Of a stretch of 64,000 bases of DNA, positions 33,887-42,819 are shown piece by piece. This stretch comes from Guptibacillus hwajinpoensis (GTDB lineage: Bacteria > Bacillota > Bacilli > Bacillales > Guptibacillaceae), in assembly GCF_005144865.1 (NCBI RefSeq), contig NZ_SWFM01000001.1:62001-126000 (forward strand), read 5' to 3'. The notes beneath the pieces were generated by a model, which had not been told where the DNA came from, did no database searches, and was given only the letters and a program-made list of their open reading frames with translations. The translations under genes and the position numbers were made by a program. How positions within the stretch are numbered: the first letter of the stretch is position 1; each line of letters starts with the position of its first letter.

Positions 33887-36313
33887 TTGGCTAACGCAGA
33901 AAAATTTCTAGATCTACCGCTAGAAGATGTCCTTGGAGACGCTTTTGGCCGTTATAGTAAATACATTATTCAGGACCGTGCCCTGCCCGATGCAAGGGAC
34001 GGTCTGAAGCCTGTACAAAGACGTATTCTTTATGCCATGCACCATGAAGGAAACGTTGCAGATAAACCATTTCGTAAATCAGCCAAAACAGTTGGTAATG
34101 TTATTGGTAACTACCATCCACACGGTGATACGTCTGTTTATGACGCGATGGTTCGAATGACGCAGGATTGGAAAGTCCGCAATATCCTAGTTGAAATGCA
34201 CGGAAATAACGGAAGTGTTGATGGTGATCCGCCTGCTGCGATGAGATATACAGAAGCAAGACTCTCTGCTATTTCATCTGAACTACTACGCGATATCGAT
34301 AAGGATACTGTAGAGTTTGCTCCTAACTTTGATGATACGCAAAATGAACCGATCGTACTTCCAGCTCGTTTTCCAAACTTATTAGTTAACGGATCAACTG
34401 GTATTTCTGCTGGATATGCGACTGATATACCTCCACATAACTTAGGGGAGGTCATTGATGCTGCAGTAATGCAGATGGAAAATCCTGATGTGACTCTAGA
34501 AGAGCTTATGGATGTAGTAAAAGGACCTGACTTTCCAACCGGGGGCATTGCTCAAGGAACAGAAGGCATTCGGAAGGCCTTTGAAACGGGTAAAGGGAAA
34601 TTCATCCTACGCGGTAAAGCGGAAATTGAAGAAGTTCGTGGTGGACGCCAACAGATTGTTGTAACTGAGATTCCTTATGAAATTAATAAGGCAAATCTGG
34701 TAAAGAAAATCGATGAACTACGTGTAGATCGAAAAATAGAAGGTATTTCTGAAGTTCGAGATGAGACGGATCGAACGGGTCTTAGGTTTGTTGTTGAACT
34801 AAAAAAAGACGCGGATGCAAATGGAATACTGAAGTATTTATATAAAGCAACAGACTTACAAATTACGTATAACTATAATATGGTGGCTATCTATAACAAA
34901 ACACCAAAACAAATGGGCTTAAAGCGTATTCTAAGTGCCTATATCGAGCACCAGAAGGAAGTAGTCATTCGTCGTTCTGAGTATGACCTCAAACGCGCAA
35001 AAGATCGTCAGCACGTCGTTGAGGGGCTTATTCGAGCAATTTCAATTCTAGATGAAGTCATTTCAACAATTCGTTCATCAAAAGACAAGCGTGATGCGAA
35101 AAACAATTTAATAAGTCAGTACGACTTTACAGATGCTCAAGCTGAAGCGATTGTAAACTTACAGCTTTACCGCTTAACGAATACGGATATTACAACGCTT
35201 CAGAAAGAATCGGAAGAACTTAGTCAACTCATTAACAAGCTAGAAACAATTCTTGGTAGTGAGAAAAAACTTGTAAATCTCATAAAAAAAGAGCTTCTTG
35301 AAATCCGTAAGAAGTATGCTGATCCTCGTATGACTAAAATTGAACAGGAAATAGAAGATATTAAAGTCAATCTTGAAGTGATGGTGCCATCAGAGGATGT
35401 GATTGTAACGGTTACAGAAGATGGCTATGTAAAAAGGACAAGTCCTCGTTCATATGCTGCCTCAAATGGAAAAGACTTTGGGATGAAGGAGACTGATACT
35501 CTTCTTCGTCAATTTGATAGCAATACAACAAACACCATACTGTTATTCACGAACAAAGGTAGTTATCTTTATCTACCAGTTCACGAGCTACCAGAAATTA
35601 GGTGGAAAGACCTCGGGCAACATGTGGCCAATATTGTTTCTATTGAATCAGACGAGCGGATTATTGAGGCAATGGAGGTTCAAGAGTTTAAGGAAGATCG
35701 ATACCTTGTTTTCGTCACTAAACAAGGGATGATTAAGAAAACTGAGCTATCACACTATAAAGCTCAGCGTTATTCAAAGCCGCTTATGGCACTTAAGCTT
35801 AAAAAAGATGATGAACTGGTTGATGTTTATGTAACAAACGGCAGTAAAGAAGTATTTATTGCTACGAACTTTGGTTATGGCCTTCGATTTAAAGAAGATG
35901 AAATTAGTCTCGTTGGTCAGCGAGCGAGCGGAGTAAAAGGCATTAATTTAAAAGAAGATGATTTTGTTGTAAGTGGTATTATTTATGAACCCACAGCGAA
36001 ATATGATCTGTTCCTTGTAACCCATCGGGGAGCAGTAAAGAAAATGCAGTTAAGTGAATTTGAAATAACAACTAGAGCGAAACGAGGCGTCGTGATGCTC
36101 AGAGAATTAAAATCAAATCCTCATCGCGTTATTGGAGTTGAGGCAGTTACGAAACAAGATCTTGTTATCATAAGAACGAAAAAAGGTGAACCAGTTGAAG
36201 TAGATCCTGCCACCTATCGTCCAAATGATCGCTATAGCAATGGTTCATTCGTTATCGATGTGAGTGAAACTGGGGATGCTCTTGAATTAAAAAAGAAATC
36301 AAAACCAGAATAA
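33887..36313 (+). CDS. parC: DNA topoisomerase IV subunit A
   Basis: An 808-residue subunit starting at TTG (33887) with AGGAGGCG upstream, two bases after parE. The breakage-reunion domain has the active Tyr121 in [10 protein letters not shown]; the quinolone-determining region reads [12 protein letters not shown], so Thr82 and Asp86 stand where Ser80 and Glu84 are found in staphylococcal GrlA. A coiled coil (about residues 370-480) and a beta-pinwheel C-terminal domain (from about 500) follow. The protein is full length. Confidence 0.97.
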   Translation: MANAEKFLDLPLEDVLGDAFGRYSKYIIQDRALPDARDGLKPVQRRILYAMHHEGNVADKPFRKSAKTVGNVIGNYHPHGDTSVYDAMVRMTQDWKVRNILVEMHGNNGSVDGDPPAAMRYTEARLSAISSELLRDIDKDTVEFAPNFDDTQNEPIVLPARFPNLLVNGSTGISAGYATDIPPHNLGEVIDAAVMQMENPDVTLEELMDVVKGPDFPTGGIAQGTEGIRKAFETGKGKFILRGKAEIEEVRGGRQQIVVTEIPYEINKANLVKKIDELRVDRKIEGISEVRDETDRTGLRFVVELKKDADANGILKYLYKATDLQITYNYNMVAIYNKTPKQMGLKRILSAYIEHQKEVVIRRSEYDLKRAKDRQHVVEGLIRAISILDEVISTIRSSKDKRDAKNNLISQYDFTDAQAEAIVNLQLYRLTNTDITTLQKESEELSQLINKLETILGSEKKLVNLIKKELLEIRKKYADPRMTKIEQEIEDIKVNLEVMVPSEDVIVTVTEDGYVKRTSPRSYAASNGKDFGMKETDTLLRQFDSNTTNTILLFTNKGSYLYLPVHELPEIRWKDLGQHVANIVSIESDERIIEAMEVQEFKEDRYLVFVTKQGMIKKTELSHYKAQRYSKPLMALKLKKDDELVDVYVTNGSKEVFIATNFGYGLRFKEDEISLVGQRASGVKGINLKEDDFVVSGIIYEPTAKYDLFLVTHRGAVKKMQLSEFEITTRAKRGVVMLRELKSNPHRVIGVEAVTKQDLVIIRTKKGEPVEVDPATYRPNDRYSNGSFVIDVSETGDALELKKKSKPE

Positions 36314-36319
36314 AGCTAG

Positions 36320-36351
36320 TAGATCCGTCTAATCGACGGGTCTATTTTTTT
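36320..36351 (+). terminator. intrinsic terminator of parE-parC
   Basis: TAGATCCGTC and GACGGGTCTA pair (one G-T) around TAATC, then seven T. Confidence 0.92.
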
Positions 36352-36372
36352 CGTGATGATTTACGTTGTTTG

Positions 36373-36405
36373 TGCTATACTAAACCAAATACGAACAAAT
36401 GATCG
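36373..36405 (+). promoter_or_regulatory. extended -10 promoter with LexA/DinR box
   Basis: TGCTATACT (36373-36381) is an extended -10. Eleven bases on, CGAACAAATGATCG (36392-36405) matches the Bacillus DinR/LexA consensus CGAACRNRYGTTCG at all but one defined position. The box would cover the transcription start of the downstream gene. Confidence 0.75.
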
Positions 36406-36470
36406 CACCCCCTCTAATCGGGCACTTTACACCAATTGAGAAGTCATCACGAAAGAAGGAGGAATACAAT

Positions 36471-36968
36471 ATGGAGGGGAAAACACATGCCATAGGCGGT
36501 ATATGTCTAGGCATAGCTTCACAAAGCTATTACATAACACAGAGTCTAGACGCGCCAGAGATAATGGTATACTACGGTGCATGTTTATTAGGGTCACTCT
36601 TACCAGATATATGCCACCCGGGTTCTTGGACAGGAAGAAGAGCAAAGGTGCTCTCAAAAGGAATTAGTCGTTTCTTTGGACATCGAACAATTACACATAG
36701 CATTCTTTTTGTTGTTCTCATTTATTGGCTAACATCAACCTTTACATTTCAATATGACGAGTTGATTCAAACAGGGCTACTGATTGGAATTGTTAGCCAT
36801 CTAATCCTTGATGCGATGACAGTTAGAGGTATTCAACTGTTCTATCCAATCACACTTCGAGTGCGTTTTCCGGTCTACATGAAAACGGCTTCGAAAGCTG
36901 AAGGAATTATATCTAGTATCTTAGTAGTGAGTGCGATTTTTTTGATATACAAACAATTGTTCGCATAG
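36471..36968 (+). CDS. YdjM-type inner-membrane metal-dependent hydrolase family protein
   Basis: A 165-residue membrane protein with about four segments. Family residues are MEGKTHAIGGICLGIA at the N-terminus, LLGSLLPDICHPGSW, then FGHRTITHSI and GIVSHLILDAMT: histidines and aspartates placed as in the DUF457/YdjM family, probably a membrane-embedded metalloenzyme. Start 36471 follows AAGGAGG. E. coli ydjM is a known LexA-regulon member, and the LexA box just upstream suggests the same SOS control here. Confidence 0.85.
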   Translation: MEGKTHAIGGICLGIASQSYYITQSLDAPEIMVYYGACLLGSLLPDICHPGSWTGRRAKVLSKGISRFFGHRTITHSILFVVLIYWLTSTFTFQYDELIQTGLLIGIVSHLILDAMTVRGIQLFYPITLRVRFPVYMKTASKAEGIISSILVVSAIFLIYKQLFA

Positions 36969-37069
36969 CAGCAAAAAGCTCATTTTTTTGCGTATGTAAA
37001 CAATATTACAGTCAATTAATTAAAAATACGGTAGTGTAGGATGAAGCACGATAAAGAGAGGATGGGAAG

Positions 37070-37738
37070 ATGAAACATGCAAAAACATGGTTGAAATGGG
37101 GAGCAATTCTGGCTTTCGTTGGTTTATTAATCTGGTTTAGTCGTTCCTATCTTGACTTTCGAGTAGAAGAGATTCGAGATTGGATCCTATCCTTTGGCAT
37201 ACTTGCTCCAATTGTCTATATGGTCATCTATACAATCCGTCCATTAATCTTTTTCCCTGCATCTGTCCTATCTATTGCTGGTGGGCTAGCTTTTGGATCA
37301 CTATTTGGAACGATTTATACCGTTATCGGTGCGACCGGTGGGGCAGTGTTGTCTTTTATTGTAGCTAGAAAATTAGGCAAATCCATTGCAAATAAAGATT
37401 GGCAAGGAAAAGGGCGTAAATTACAGGAACAACTTGAGAAAAATGGATTTTTCTATGTTCTATTTTTCCGATTCGTTCCACTATTTAACTTTGATCTTAT
37501 TAGTTATTCAGCAGGGTTATCCAAGATTAAATTCATTTCGTTCTTTCTAGGCACATTAATTGGCATTATCCCTGGGACATTTGCTTATAATTTTCTTGGA
37601 AGTAGTCTTGTAACAGGAGATCCAAAAGTTATAGCGATAGCGGTTGGCGTCTTTATCTTATTATCAGTTATTCCGATTTTAATTCGAAATCGAGTTATGA
37701 AATCATCAAATTCTCCTATAAAAGAGAAAATAGACTAG
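37070..37738 (+). CDS. TVP38/TMEM64 family membrane protein (DedA superfamily)
   Basis: A 222-residue protein with about six hydrophobic segments. The VTT-domain features are YMVIYTIRPLIFFPASVLSIAGG, FGTIYTVIGATGGAVLSFIVARKLG and FFRFVPLFNFDLISYSAGLSKI, with the conserved Arg and Pro/Gly residues. Homologues are implicated in lipid scrambling and membrane homeostasis. GAGGATGGGAAG precedes the ATG; an intrinsic terminator follows. Confidence 0.88.
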   Translation: MKHAKTWLKWGAILAFVGLLIWFSRSYLDFRVEEIRDWILSFGILAPIVYMVIYTIRPLIFFPASVLSIAGGLAFGSLFGTIYTVIGATGGAVLSFIVARKLGKSIANKDWQGKGRKLQEQLEKNGFFYVLFFRFVPLFNFDLISYSAGLSKIKFISFFLGTLIGIIPGTFAYNFLGSSLVTGDPKVIAIAVGVFILLSVIPILIRNRVMKSSNSPIKEKID

Positions 37739-37740
37739 AT

Positions 37741-37774
37741 AAGGAGCAGAGTGCATACGCACTTGCTCCTTTTT
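37741..37774 (+). terminator. intrinsic terminator
   Basis: AAGGAGCA/TGCTCCTT with inner GTGC/GCAC, followed by five T; it ends the TVP38 gene. Confidence 0.88.
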
Positions 37775-37775
37775 G

Positions 37776-38354
37776 TTATGAGTTGACTTCTTTTTGACTG
37801 TTGTTCTTAAGAACATTTTTCGTTTTACGTCGTTCTATTAGTAAATAAATGATAGTAGATACGAGTACAATGGAATGTGTAATGGAAAATTCGGTTCCAT
37901 AGTAGTCGCCATGCCAGTAGGATACAACGCCAGGTATGACTCTGTTATAAACGGGATAGAAAATAGGGACAGCGTCACTTACGTGGGTAAAGAAATCAAC
38001 AACAACATGAAGGAACCATCCCCAAATGAATCCAGATAAAGGGGTTAGTTTAAACCCGCGATGAAGTATCATTAGCATAATAAATGCTATAAACCAGATT
38101 ACAATGGAATGACCTAGCTTACGTAAAATATCGACTACAGGATGTTCAAATAGACCATGGATAAAGTAATGCATAGATAACTGCACACTAGGATTAATGA
38201 GTTTTTGAATACTTCGCTCTACTAATAAATATAGAAACATCACATAATAAATGATGTCTGGCGCAATCCCGCCAATAACAATATATTTAACTGTAAGGCG
38301 CTTCTTTTTCCGAAAGAAAAAGTAACTCCAGAATGCATGATGTAATGTGTTCAT
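37776..38354 (-). CDS. membrane protein of the metal-dependent hydrolase/phospholipase-C-like type
   Basis: A 192-residue protein with about five hydrophobic segments. It begins MNTLHHAFWSYFFFRKKK; His and Asp residues recur in patterns (GGIAPDIIYY, HYFIHGLFEHP, GWFLHVVVDFFTHVSD, FSITHSIVL) like those of DUF457/YdjM and zinc-dependent phospholipase-C-like membrane proteins. A metal-dependent hydrolase is inferred, with no known substrate. It is convergent with the TVP38 gene and ends in a basic tail. Confidence 0.65.
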   Translation of the reverse strand: MNTLHHAFWSYFFFRKKKRLTVKYIVIGGIAPDIIYYVMFLYLLVERSIQKLINPSVQLSMHYFIHGLFEHPVVDILRKLGHSIVIWFIAFIMLMILHRGFKLTPLSGFIWGWFLHVVVDFFTHVSDAVPIFYPVYNRVIPGVVSYWHGDYYGTEFSITHSIVLVSTIIYLLIERRKTKNVLKNNSQKEVNS

Positions 38355-38485
38355 TTTGAATCGATCCTCGCTATAGTTATTATAATGAAATCTCTATTAT
38401 CAAGTGAAAGAAATCACAATTGCAATAAGCGTCCTTAAGTAGGTTCATTCTATCATTAATTTCGGCAGTTTATAGTGTCTATGTA

Positions 38486-38512
38486 CTCTGTCAGGCAAGT
38501 CCTCTGACAGGG
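38486..38512 (+). other. hairpin upstream of patB
   Basis: CTCTGTCAG and CTGACAGGG form a 9-bp stem with a nine-base loop, about 50 bases before the patB start. No T-run follows. It could be a regulatory palindrome; I match it to no known riboswitch. Confidence 0.4.
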
Positions 38513-38564
38513 TGGACAAGTTTTGATAAAGTAAAGGTGGAAACAAAAAGATGGAGGCGCAATT

Positions 38565-39740
38565 ATGAACCCTTTTGATGAACGAATTAATCGATATGAT
38601 ACACATTCTGTAAAATGGGATCACACAGATACGATATTTGAAAAAGAAAATTTGTTACCTATGTGGGTAGCCGATATGGACTTTAAAGCTCCGCAAGCTG
38701 TGATTGATGAGCTTACGAAACGCATTGAACATGGGATATTTGGATATTCAATGCCAACTGAACAAACAAAGAAGACTATTCAGAGTTGGCTTGATCGAAG
38801 GCACCAATGGACAATTCAACAAGATTGGATTGTTTTTACGCCTGGCGTTGTTCCAGCACTTTCAGCTGCAGTGAATACATACACAAAGAAGGGAGAAAAG
38901 GTGGTTATTCAATCACCTGTGTATTATCCGTTCCGTGATATGGTTGAAAAGAGCGATCGACATGTAGTTGATAATCCACTTAAATTAGAAGAAGACAAGT
39001 ATGTGATGGATTATGAGGATCTTGAGTTAAAGCTTAAAGATCCAGAAGTTACAATGTTAATTCTATGTAACCCACATAATCCAGTAGGAAGGGTGTGGAC
39101 AAAAGAAGAACTATTAAAGCTTGCAGAGCTATGTTTAACTTACGATGTATTGATTGTGTCGGATGACATTCATTTTGATTTGATTCTTAAAGAGAATAAA
39201 CATACGCTAATTTCTACACTTTCTGATAAGATTGCTGCAAATACGATTACTTGTGTTGCGCCTAGCAAAACGTTTAATCTTGCTGGAATGCAAATATCGA
39301 CGATTATCATTCCAGATGAAGAAAAGCGGGAGCAATTTAGTACGTACATGGGCAAACTTGGTTTATTTGCACCAAGTCCATTTGGAATAACGGCTATTGA
39401 AGCGGCTTATACACATGGGGAAGTATGGCTTGAGGAATTAATAGAATATCTAGAAGGAAATCTTGATTATCTTAAATCATTTATTGCTGAGCGTATACCA
39501 GAAATTGATGTAATTGAACCAGAGGGCACATACCTTGTCTGGTTAGATTTCCGAAAGCTTTCTATGCCTCATGAAAAATTAGAACGATTTATCCAAGAAG
39601 ATGCTAAGTTAGCATTGGATGAAGGCTATATATTTGGTGAAGGTGGAAAAGGATTTGAACGAATGAATATCGCTTGTCCTCGCTCTATTCTCAAAGAAGG
39701 ATTAGAGCGGTTGGAGGAAGCTATGCTTAACCAAAAATAA
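38565..39740 (+). CDS. patB: PatB/MalY-type aminotransferase, cystathionine beta-lyase
   Basis: A PLP-dependent fold-type I enzyme of 391 residues. Family marks are LPMWVADMDFKAPQAV near the N-terminus, FGYSMP, CNPHNPVGRVWT and APSKTFNLAG with the Schiff-base Lys235; the C-terminal Arg lies in GFERMNIACPRS. MalY/PatB enzymes cleave cystathionine or cysteine C-S bonds, linking cysteine to homocysteine. GATGGAGGCG precedes the ATG. It is monocistronic and followed by an unusually long terminator stem. Confidence 0.9.
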   Translation: MNPFDERINRYDTHSVKWDHTDTIFEKENLLPMWVADMDFKAPQAVIDELTKRIEHGIFGYSMPTEQTKKTIQSWLDRRHQWTIQQDWIVFTPGVVPALSAAVNTYTKKGEKVVIQSPVYYPFRDMVEKSDRHVVDNPLKLEEDKYVMDYEDLELKLKDPEVTMLILCNPHNPVGRVWTKEELLKLAELCLTYDVLIVSDDIHFDLILKENKHTLISTLSDKIAANTITCVAPSKTFNLAGMQISTIIIPDEEKREQFSTYMGKLGLFAPSPFGITAIEAAYTHGEVWLEELIEYLEGNLDYLKSFIAERIPEIDVIEPEGTYLVWLDFRKLSMPHEKLERFIQEDAKLALDEGYIFGEGGKGFERMNIACPRSILKEGLERLEEAMLNQK

Positions 39741-39784
39741 CAACAAACGCCCTGGTGATTAGACTAGGGCGTTTGTTGTTATTT
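39735..39784. terminator. long bidirectional terminator (22-bp stem)
   Basis: A stem from 39735-39756 pairs with 39763-39784 with a single G-T pair and a GATTAG loop; the patB stop codon lies inside it. It also faces the convergent gene. Confidence 0.85.
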
Positions 39785-39796
39785 AAGGTAAGATGA

Positions 39797-40342
39797 CTAG
39801 TGTATTGCATTCTTATGAAATGGGCGAAGTGGTACTTCTAGAACAGGTGTATAGACTTCATTATCATTTAAAGAAAACACGTGGATTGAATGAACTTTAA
39901 AAGGCTCAAAACCTACTAATTTCTCATTTGAATCGTTTCTCATCTGTAGAAAATTTTCATCCGATGGAATTCCGTCTTTTTTAGCAACGGTTAAATGCGG
40001 TATGAAATCCGTTGCCTCAAAATAAGCCTTCTGGTCTTCAAGTGTTGGTTTAATAGCATCTAGTAGTAGGTGGTGGAGTGTGATAATCTCTTTCGATATT
40101 ACGCTGCTAAACAATACCGTTGAACCGAAAGTTGCAGGTGCACCTAGTTTTAAATCAAAAGCGGGAAAGTCATGACATACATTCTCAATTTTTGGCAGCC
40201 AACTTTTATCTTCAGTTAATCCACCTTGTGCTTTTATCGTAATATGTGGAGGAGAAATCTCTTGATAATTCCAACGTTTTCGAAACGAACTGATTTCATT
40301 TGTGATGAGTAGTGGAGGGAGGATCCCTATAAAAAACGGCAT
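39797..40342 (-). CDS. 2'-5' RNA ligase/2H phosphoesterase family protein (YjcG-like)
   Basis: A 181-residue protein with the two defining HxT motifs of the 2H phosphoesterases, PHITI near residue 33 and PHLTV near residue 115. The rest matches the small LigT/YjcG group, which hydrolyses cyclic phosphodiester bonds in RNA or nucleotides; the Bacillus substrate is unknown. GGAG lies before the ATG. It is alone in its transcript. Confidence 0.85.
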   Translation of the reverse strand: MPFFIGILPPLLITNEISSFRKRWNYQEISPPHITIKAQGGLTEDKSWLPKIENVCHDFPAFDLKLGAPATFGSTVLFSSVISKEIITLHHLLLDAIKPTLEDQKAYFEATDFIPHLTVAKKDGIPSDENFLQMRNDSNEKLVGFEPFKVHSIHVFSLNDNEVYTPVLEVPLRPFHKNAIH

Positions 40343-40634
40343 TGCTTAATCTCCTTCATTTATAAGATTCATCGGATAAAGAATGGTCATTTCGAAATCA
40401 TTCTACTAGTACCTTTAATTCGCTAGTTAGCTAAATACACCTTTAAAATAAGGATATTTTTAGCGCAAAACGATAAAAAGAAATCGTTTGTACTACTCAT
40501 ATAACCAAAGAAGAAAATTATAAAAAAAGTTACATAATTTAAGGAAAAAAACAGAAATTTTGTTATGATAGGAGAGATTAATATAAACTCATTTTAAAGA
40601 TTTTAAGGCTAGAAAAGGAAAGCGGGTGATTTGT

Positions 40635-41123
40635 ATGAAAAAAATAACAAAAGGACTGCTAACCATCCTACTTTTCTCTGTTCTCGCGTTTAGTTATTTG
40701 AAATCAGCTGAACTTTATATAAACTACAAGAACGACAAATATAAGCATACTGCAAGCGCAATAAGCCTCGAAAGCAGTTTGCATAAGGAAATCGATGAAC
40801 AGAACATCTATGAAATACAGGTACATAGAAATGGCGAAGGTCAAAACCAGCCAATAACTTCAACTGAAGATGAGTCAATCCTTGTGAATTGGTTAAATGA
40901 TCTCGATCATAATGAATTAACGCAGTTACCAAATCACAGAGTTCAAGTTGATGATGCTGATTTTATTATTTATTTAAAGACTGGTAAAGAACTTAGAGTC
41001 AATTTAGATCAGGATACAGTCATCATATCTAGGAATGATAATGATAACAAAACGTTCTCAACTTATTTAGTCAGCAGTTACGATCAAACAAATGATCTGG
41101 AACGTATTCTTGATAAAGAGTAA
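40635..41123 (+). CDS. hypothetical membrane-anchored or secreted protein
   Basis: A 162-residue protein with an N-terminal hydrophobic segment after basic residues (MKKITKGLLTILLFSVLAFSYL), a signal peptide or anchor. The outer part is polar, with short beta-like segments (NIYEIQVHRNG, DADFIIYLKTGKELRVNL, TFSTYLVSSYDQ). The ATG at 40635 is preferred; GTG at 40626 is possible since AAAGGAAAG is closer to it. No family recognised. A terminator follows. Confidence 0.6.
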   Translation: MKKITKGLLTILLFSVLAFSYLKSAELYINYKNDKYKHTASAISLESSLHKEIDEQNIYEIQVHRNGEGQNQPITSTEDESILVNWLNDLDHNELTQLPNHRVQVDDADFIIYLKTGKELRVNLDQDTVIISRNDNDNKTFSTYLVSSYDQTNDLERILDKE

Positions 41124-41130
41124 AAATTTC

Positions 41131-41186
<56 letters not shown>

Positions 41187-41298
41187 AAGATGACTTCCTA
41201 TAATAAGTATTATGTTAACTAAAATAAAAATTAATGATTTAGCGTCTAAATATCTTTTATATTGATCAATACATATATTCCTCTCTTTCATTGTTACA

Positions 41299-41342
41299 AA
41301 TAAAAATTCAAACTCACAGAACATTCCAGTACTGTGAGTTTG
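41299..41342 (-). terminator. intrinsic terminator downstream of the minus-strand small gene
   Basis: CAAACTCACAG and CTGTGAGTTTG form an 11-bp stem; on the minus strand AATTTTTATTT follows. Confidence 0.8.
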
Positions 41343-41419
41343 TTTAATAATGAAATTAAGCGACGCATTCATCTGCTTCTTTTGCTTATATTCTCATTCA
41401 TCCCATGTAAAGTATCAAC

Positions 41420-41728
41420 CTATTTCAAATCATCCTTAATCGCATTCGTAAATTCTTCAATCGCACTGTTGTCTATACCCATGCCTTTTGCTGCGTTGGT
41501 CATGTCTGTGAATGATTGTTTCGACGCACTGTTTGAAGAATTATGTGCAGGCTGCTGTGACATTGTGTGCTTATTGCCATGAGTCATGGTTTGGGAAGAA
41601 TTTTGTTGGGCATTATATTCGTCTCTAAAGCGATTGGTCAATCCGTAAGCAGCCGCTCCTCCTAATGCGCTTAATGCCATCATTGTTGCGGTTTTTCCTT
41701 TACCTTGATTCTTCTTTTTCTTATTCAC
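41420..41728 (-). CDS. small hypothetical protein with N-terminal anchor
   Basis: A 102-residue protein starting at GTG (41728) with AAAGGAAGTG 7 bases upstream. The N-terminus is very basic (NKKKKNQGKGK), followed by a short hydrophobic stretch (MMALSALGGAAAYGL), a low-complexity Gln/Ser/His linker, and a helical C-terminus ending AIEEFTNAIKDDLK. It probably sits at the membrane. No family recognised. Its own terminator follows. Confidence 0.65.
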   Translation of the reverse strand: MNKKKKNQGKGKTATMMALSALGGAAAYGLTNRFRDEYNAQQNSSQTMTHGNKHTMSQQPAHNSSNSASKQSFTDMTNAAKGMGIDNSAIEEFTNAIKDDLK

Positions 41729-41909
41729 GAAAATTCACTTCCTTTGATGCGAATTTAAACACTTGTATCTCCCCCCTATAGAAACACATGTTAGTTTAAG
41801 TAATCCGGTAGTAAATATACTGGTTCCTTCTGCCTTTTCTATCTCCTTTAATTTCCACAATCGAATTGAATGCTGAATGGGTAAAAAATAAAGTCAATGT
41901 GAATAGTAA

Positions 41910-42157
41910 TTAAGGCGGTGTATCAGGCTCATTAGGATCTTTTATATCGCGAGGATCAGTGTCGATATCTCTTCCTCGATTGTTATCCATATCAATATTC
42001 TCATCGTTGTAGCGAGTCGGTGCATAATTAAAATCTTCAGGTTGTTCAACCATCTCATTCCCATTACCCGCACAAGCCGCTAACATGCTTGCTGTGAAGG
42101 TAAGAGACACATAAAGGCAGTCATTTTTTTAATACGTATGATGTTTATTTTTTCCAT
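41910..42157 (-). pseudogene. small lipoprotein gene with a frameshift near its 5' end
   Basis: The ATG at 42157 (GTAGGAT upstream, overlapping the response-regulator stop by 13 bases) opens MEKINIIRIKKMTAFMC, the start of a lipoprotein signal. The rest of a good signal with lipobox MLAAC and the acidic mature part (NEMVEQPEDFNYAPTRYND) lies in another frame, 41910-42110. The two frames are one base out of register (248 bases in total); a run of seven A (minus strand, 42124-42130) is the likely place. It may be a mutation, sequencing error or a slippage site. A GTG at 42110 could also start the second frame. Confidence 0.6.
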
Positions 42158-42819
42158 TTATATCCTACACCCCAGATGGTTTTTAAGTAGTTATCGATAA
42201 GAAATCCGGCTTGTCTACATTTTTCTCGCAAATTCCGAATATGTGAATCTATGGTTCTGCCTTCCGTATTGGACTCAAATCCCCATATTAATTGGATAAG
42301 GTGCTCTCTGCTAAATACTTTTTCAGGATTTTTCAAAAAGAGGCCGAGAAGCTTGAACTCAATTGGTGTCATTGAGATCTTATTTCCCTTAAATTTGACA
42401 AGATGTTTATCCATATCCCATATCAGCCCCTTGATAAACACTTGGTTCGCATCTTCTTGCTGTATACGTCGAGTCACAGCTTCGATTCGGGCAAGGAGAA
42501 CCTGTTCATCAAAAGGCTTCGTAATATAATCATCCGCTCCTATTTTCAATCCCTTCACTATGTCTTCAGACTGTTCTCGAGCGGTAAGCATGATAATAGG
42601 TATATTCGAAACCTTACGTATCTCCTGACAGGTAACCCATCCATCCATGTCAGGCATCATCACATCTAATAACACAAGATCAATTTTATTTTCCTGTAGG
42701 ATCTCAAGAGCTTCTTTTCCAGTGTAAGCCTTGTAGATCGTATTCCCCTGTGGTTTTAAATAGAGGGAGATTAACTCTACCATCCGCTCTTCGTCATCAA
42801 CAATTAACACACGCTGCAT
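42145..42819 (-). CDS. two-component response regulator, OmpR/PhoB family
   Basis: A 224-residue regulator. The receiver domain (1-120) has the acidic pocket Asp8-Asp9, phosphoacceptor Asp52 in LVLLDVMMPDMDG and the ITKPF lysine; the C-terminal winged helix (130-224) ends in TIWGVGYKW, typical of OmpR-type DNA-binding domains. Its ATG follows the kinase stop directly, so the pair is co-transcribed and coupled. Nearby lipoproteins and a copper-binding protein suggest envelope or metal stress as input; the target genes are unknown. Confidence 0.93.
   Translation of the reverse strand: MQRVLIVDDEERMVELISLYLKPQGNTIYKAYTGKEALEILQENKIDLVLLDVMMPDMDGWVTCQEIRKVSNIPIIMLTAREQSEDIVKGLKIGADDYITKPFDEQVLLARIEAVTRRIQQEDANQVFIKGLIWDMDKHLVKFKGNKISMTPIEFKLLGLFLKNPEKVFSREHLIQLIWGFESNTEGRTIDSHIRNLREKCRQAGFLIDNYLKTIWGVGYKWKK

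Noticed and set aside
36962-36996. Terminator after the YdjM-type gene
   Set aside because: GCAAAAA/TTTTTTGC pairing is short and A/T only; not convincing enough to list as a feature.
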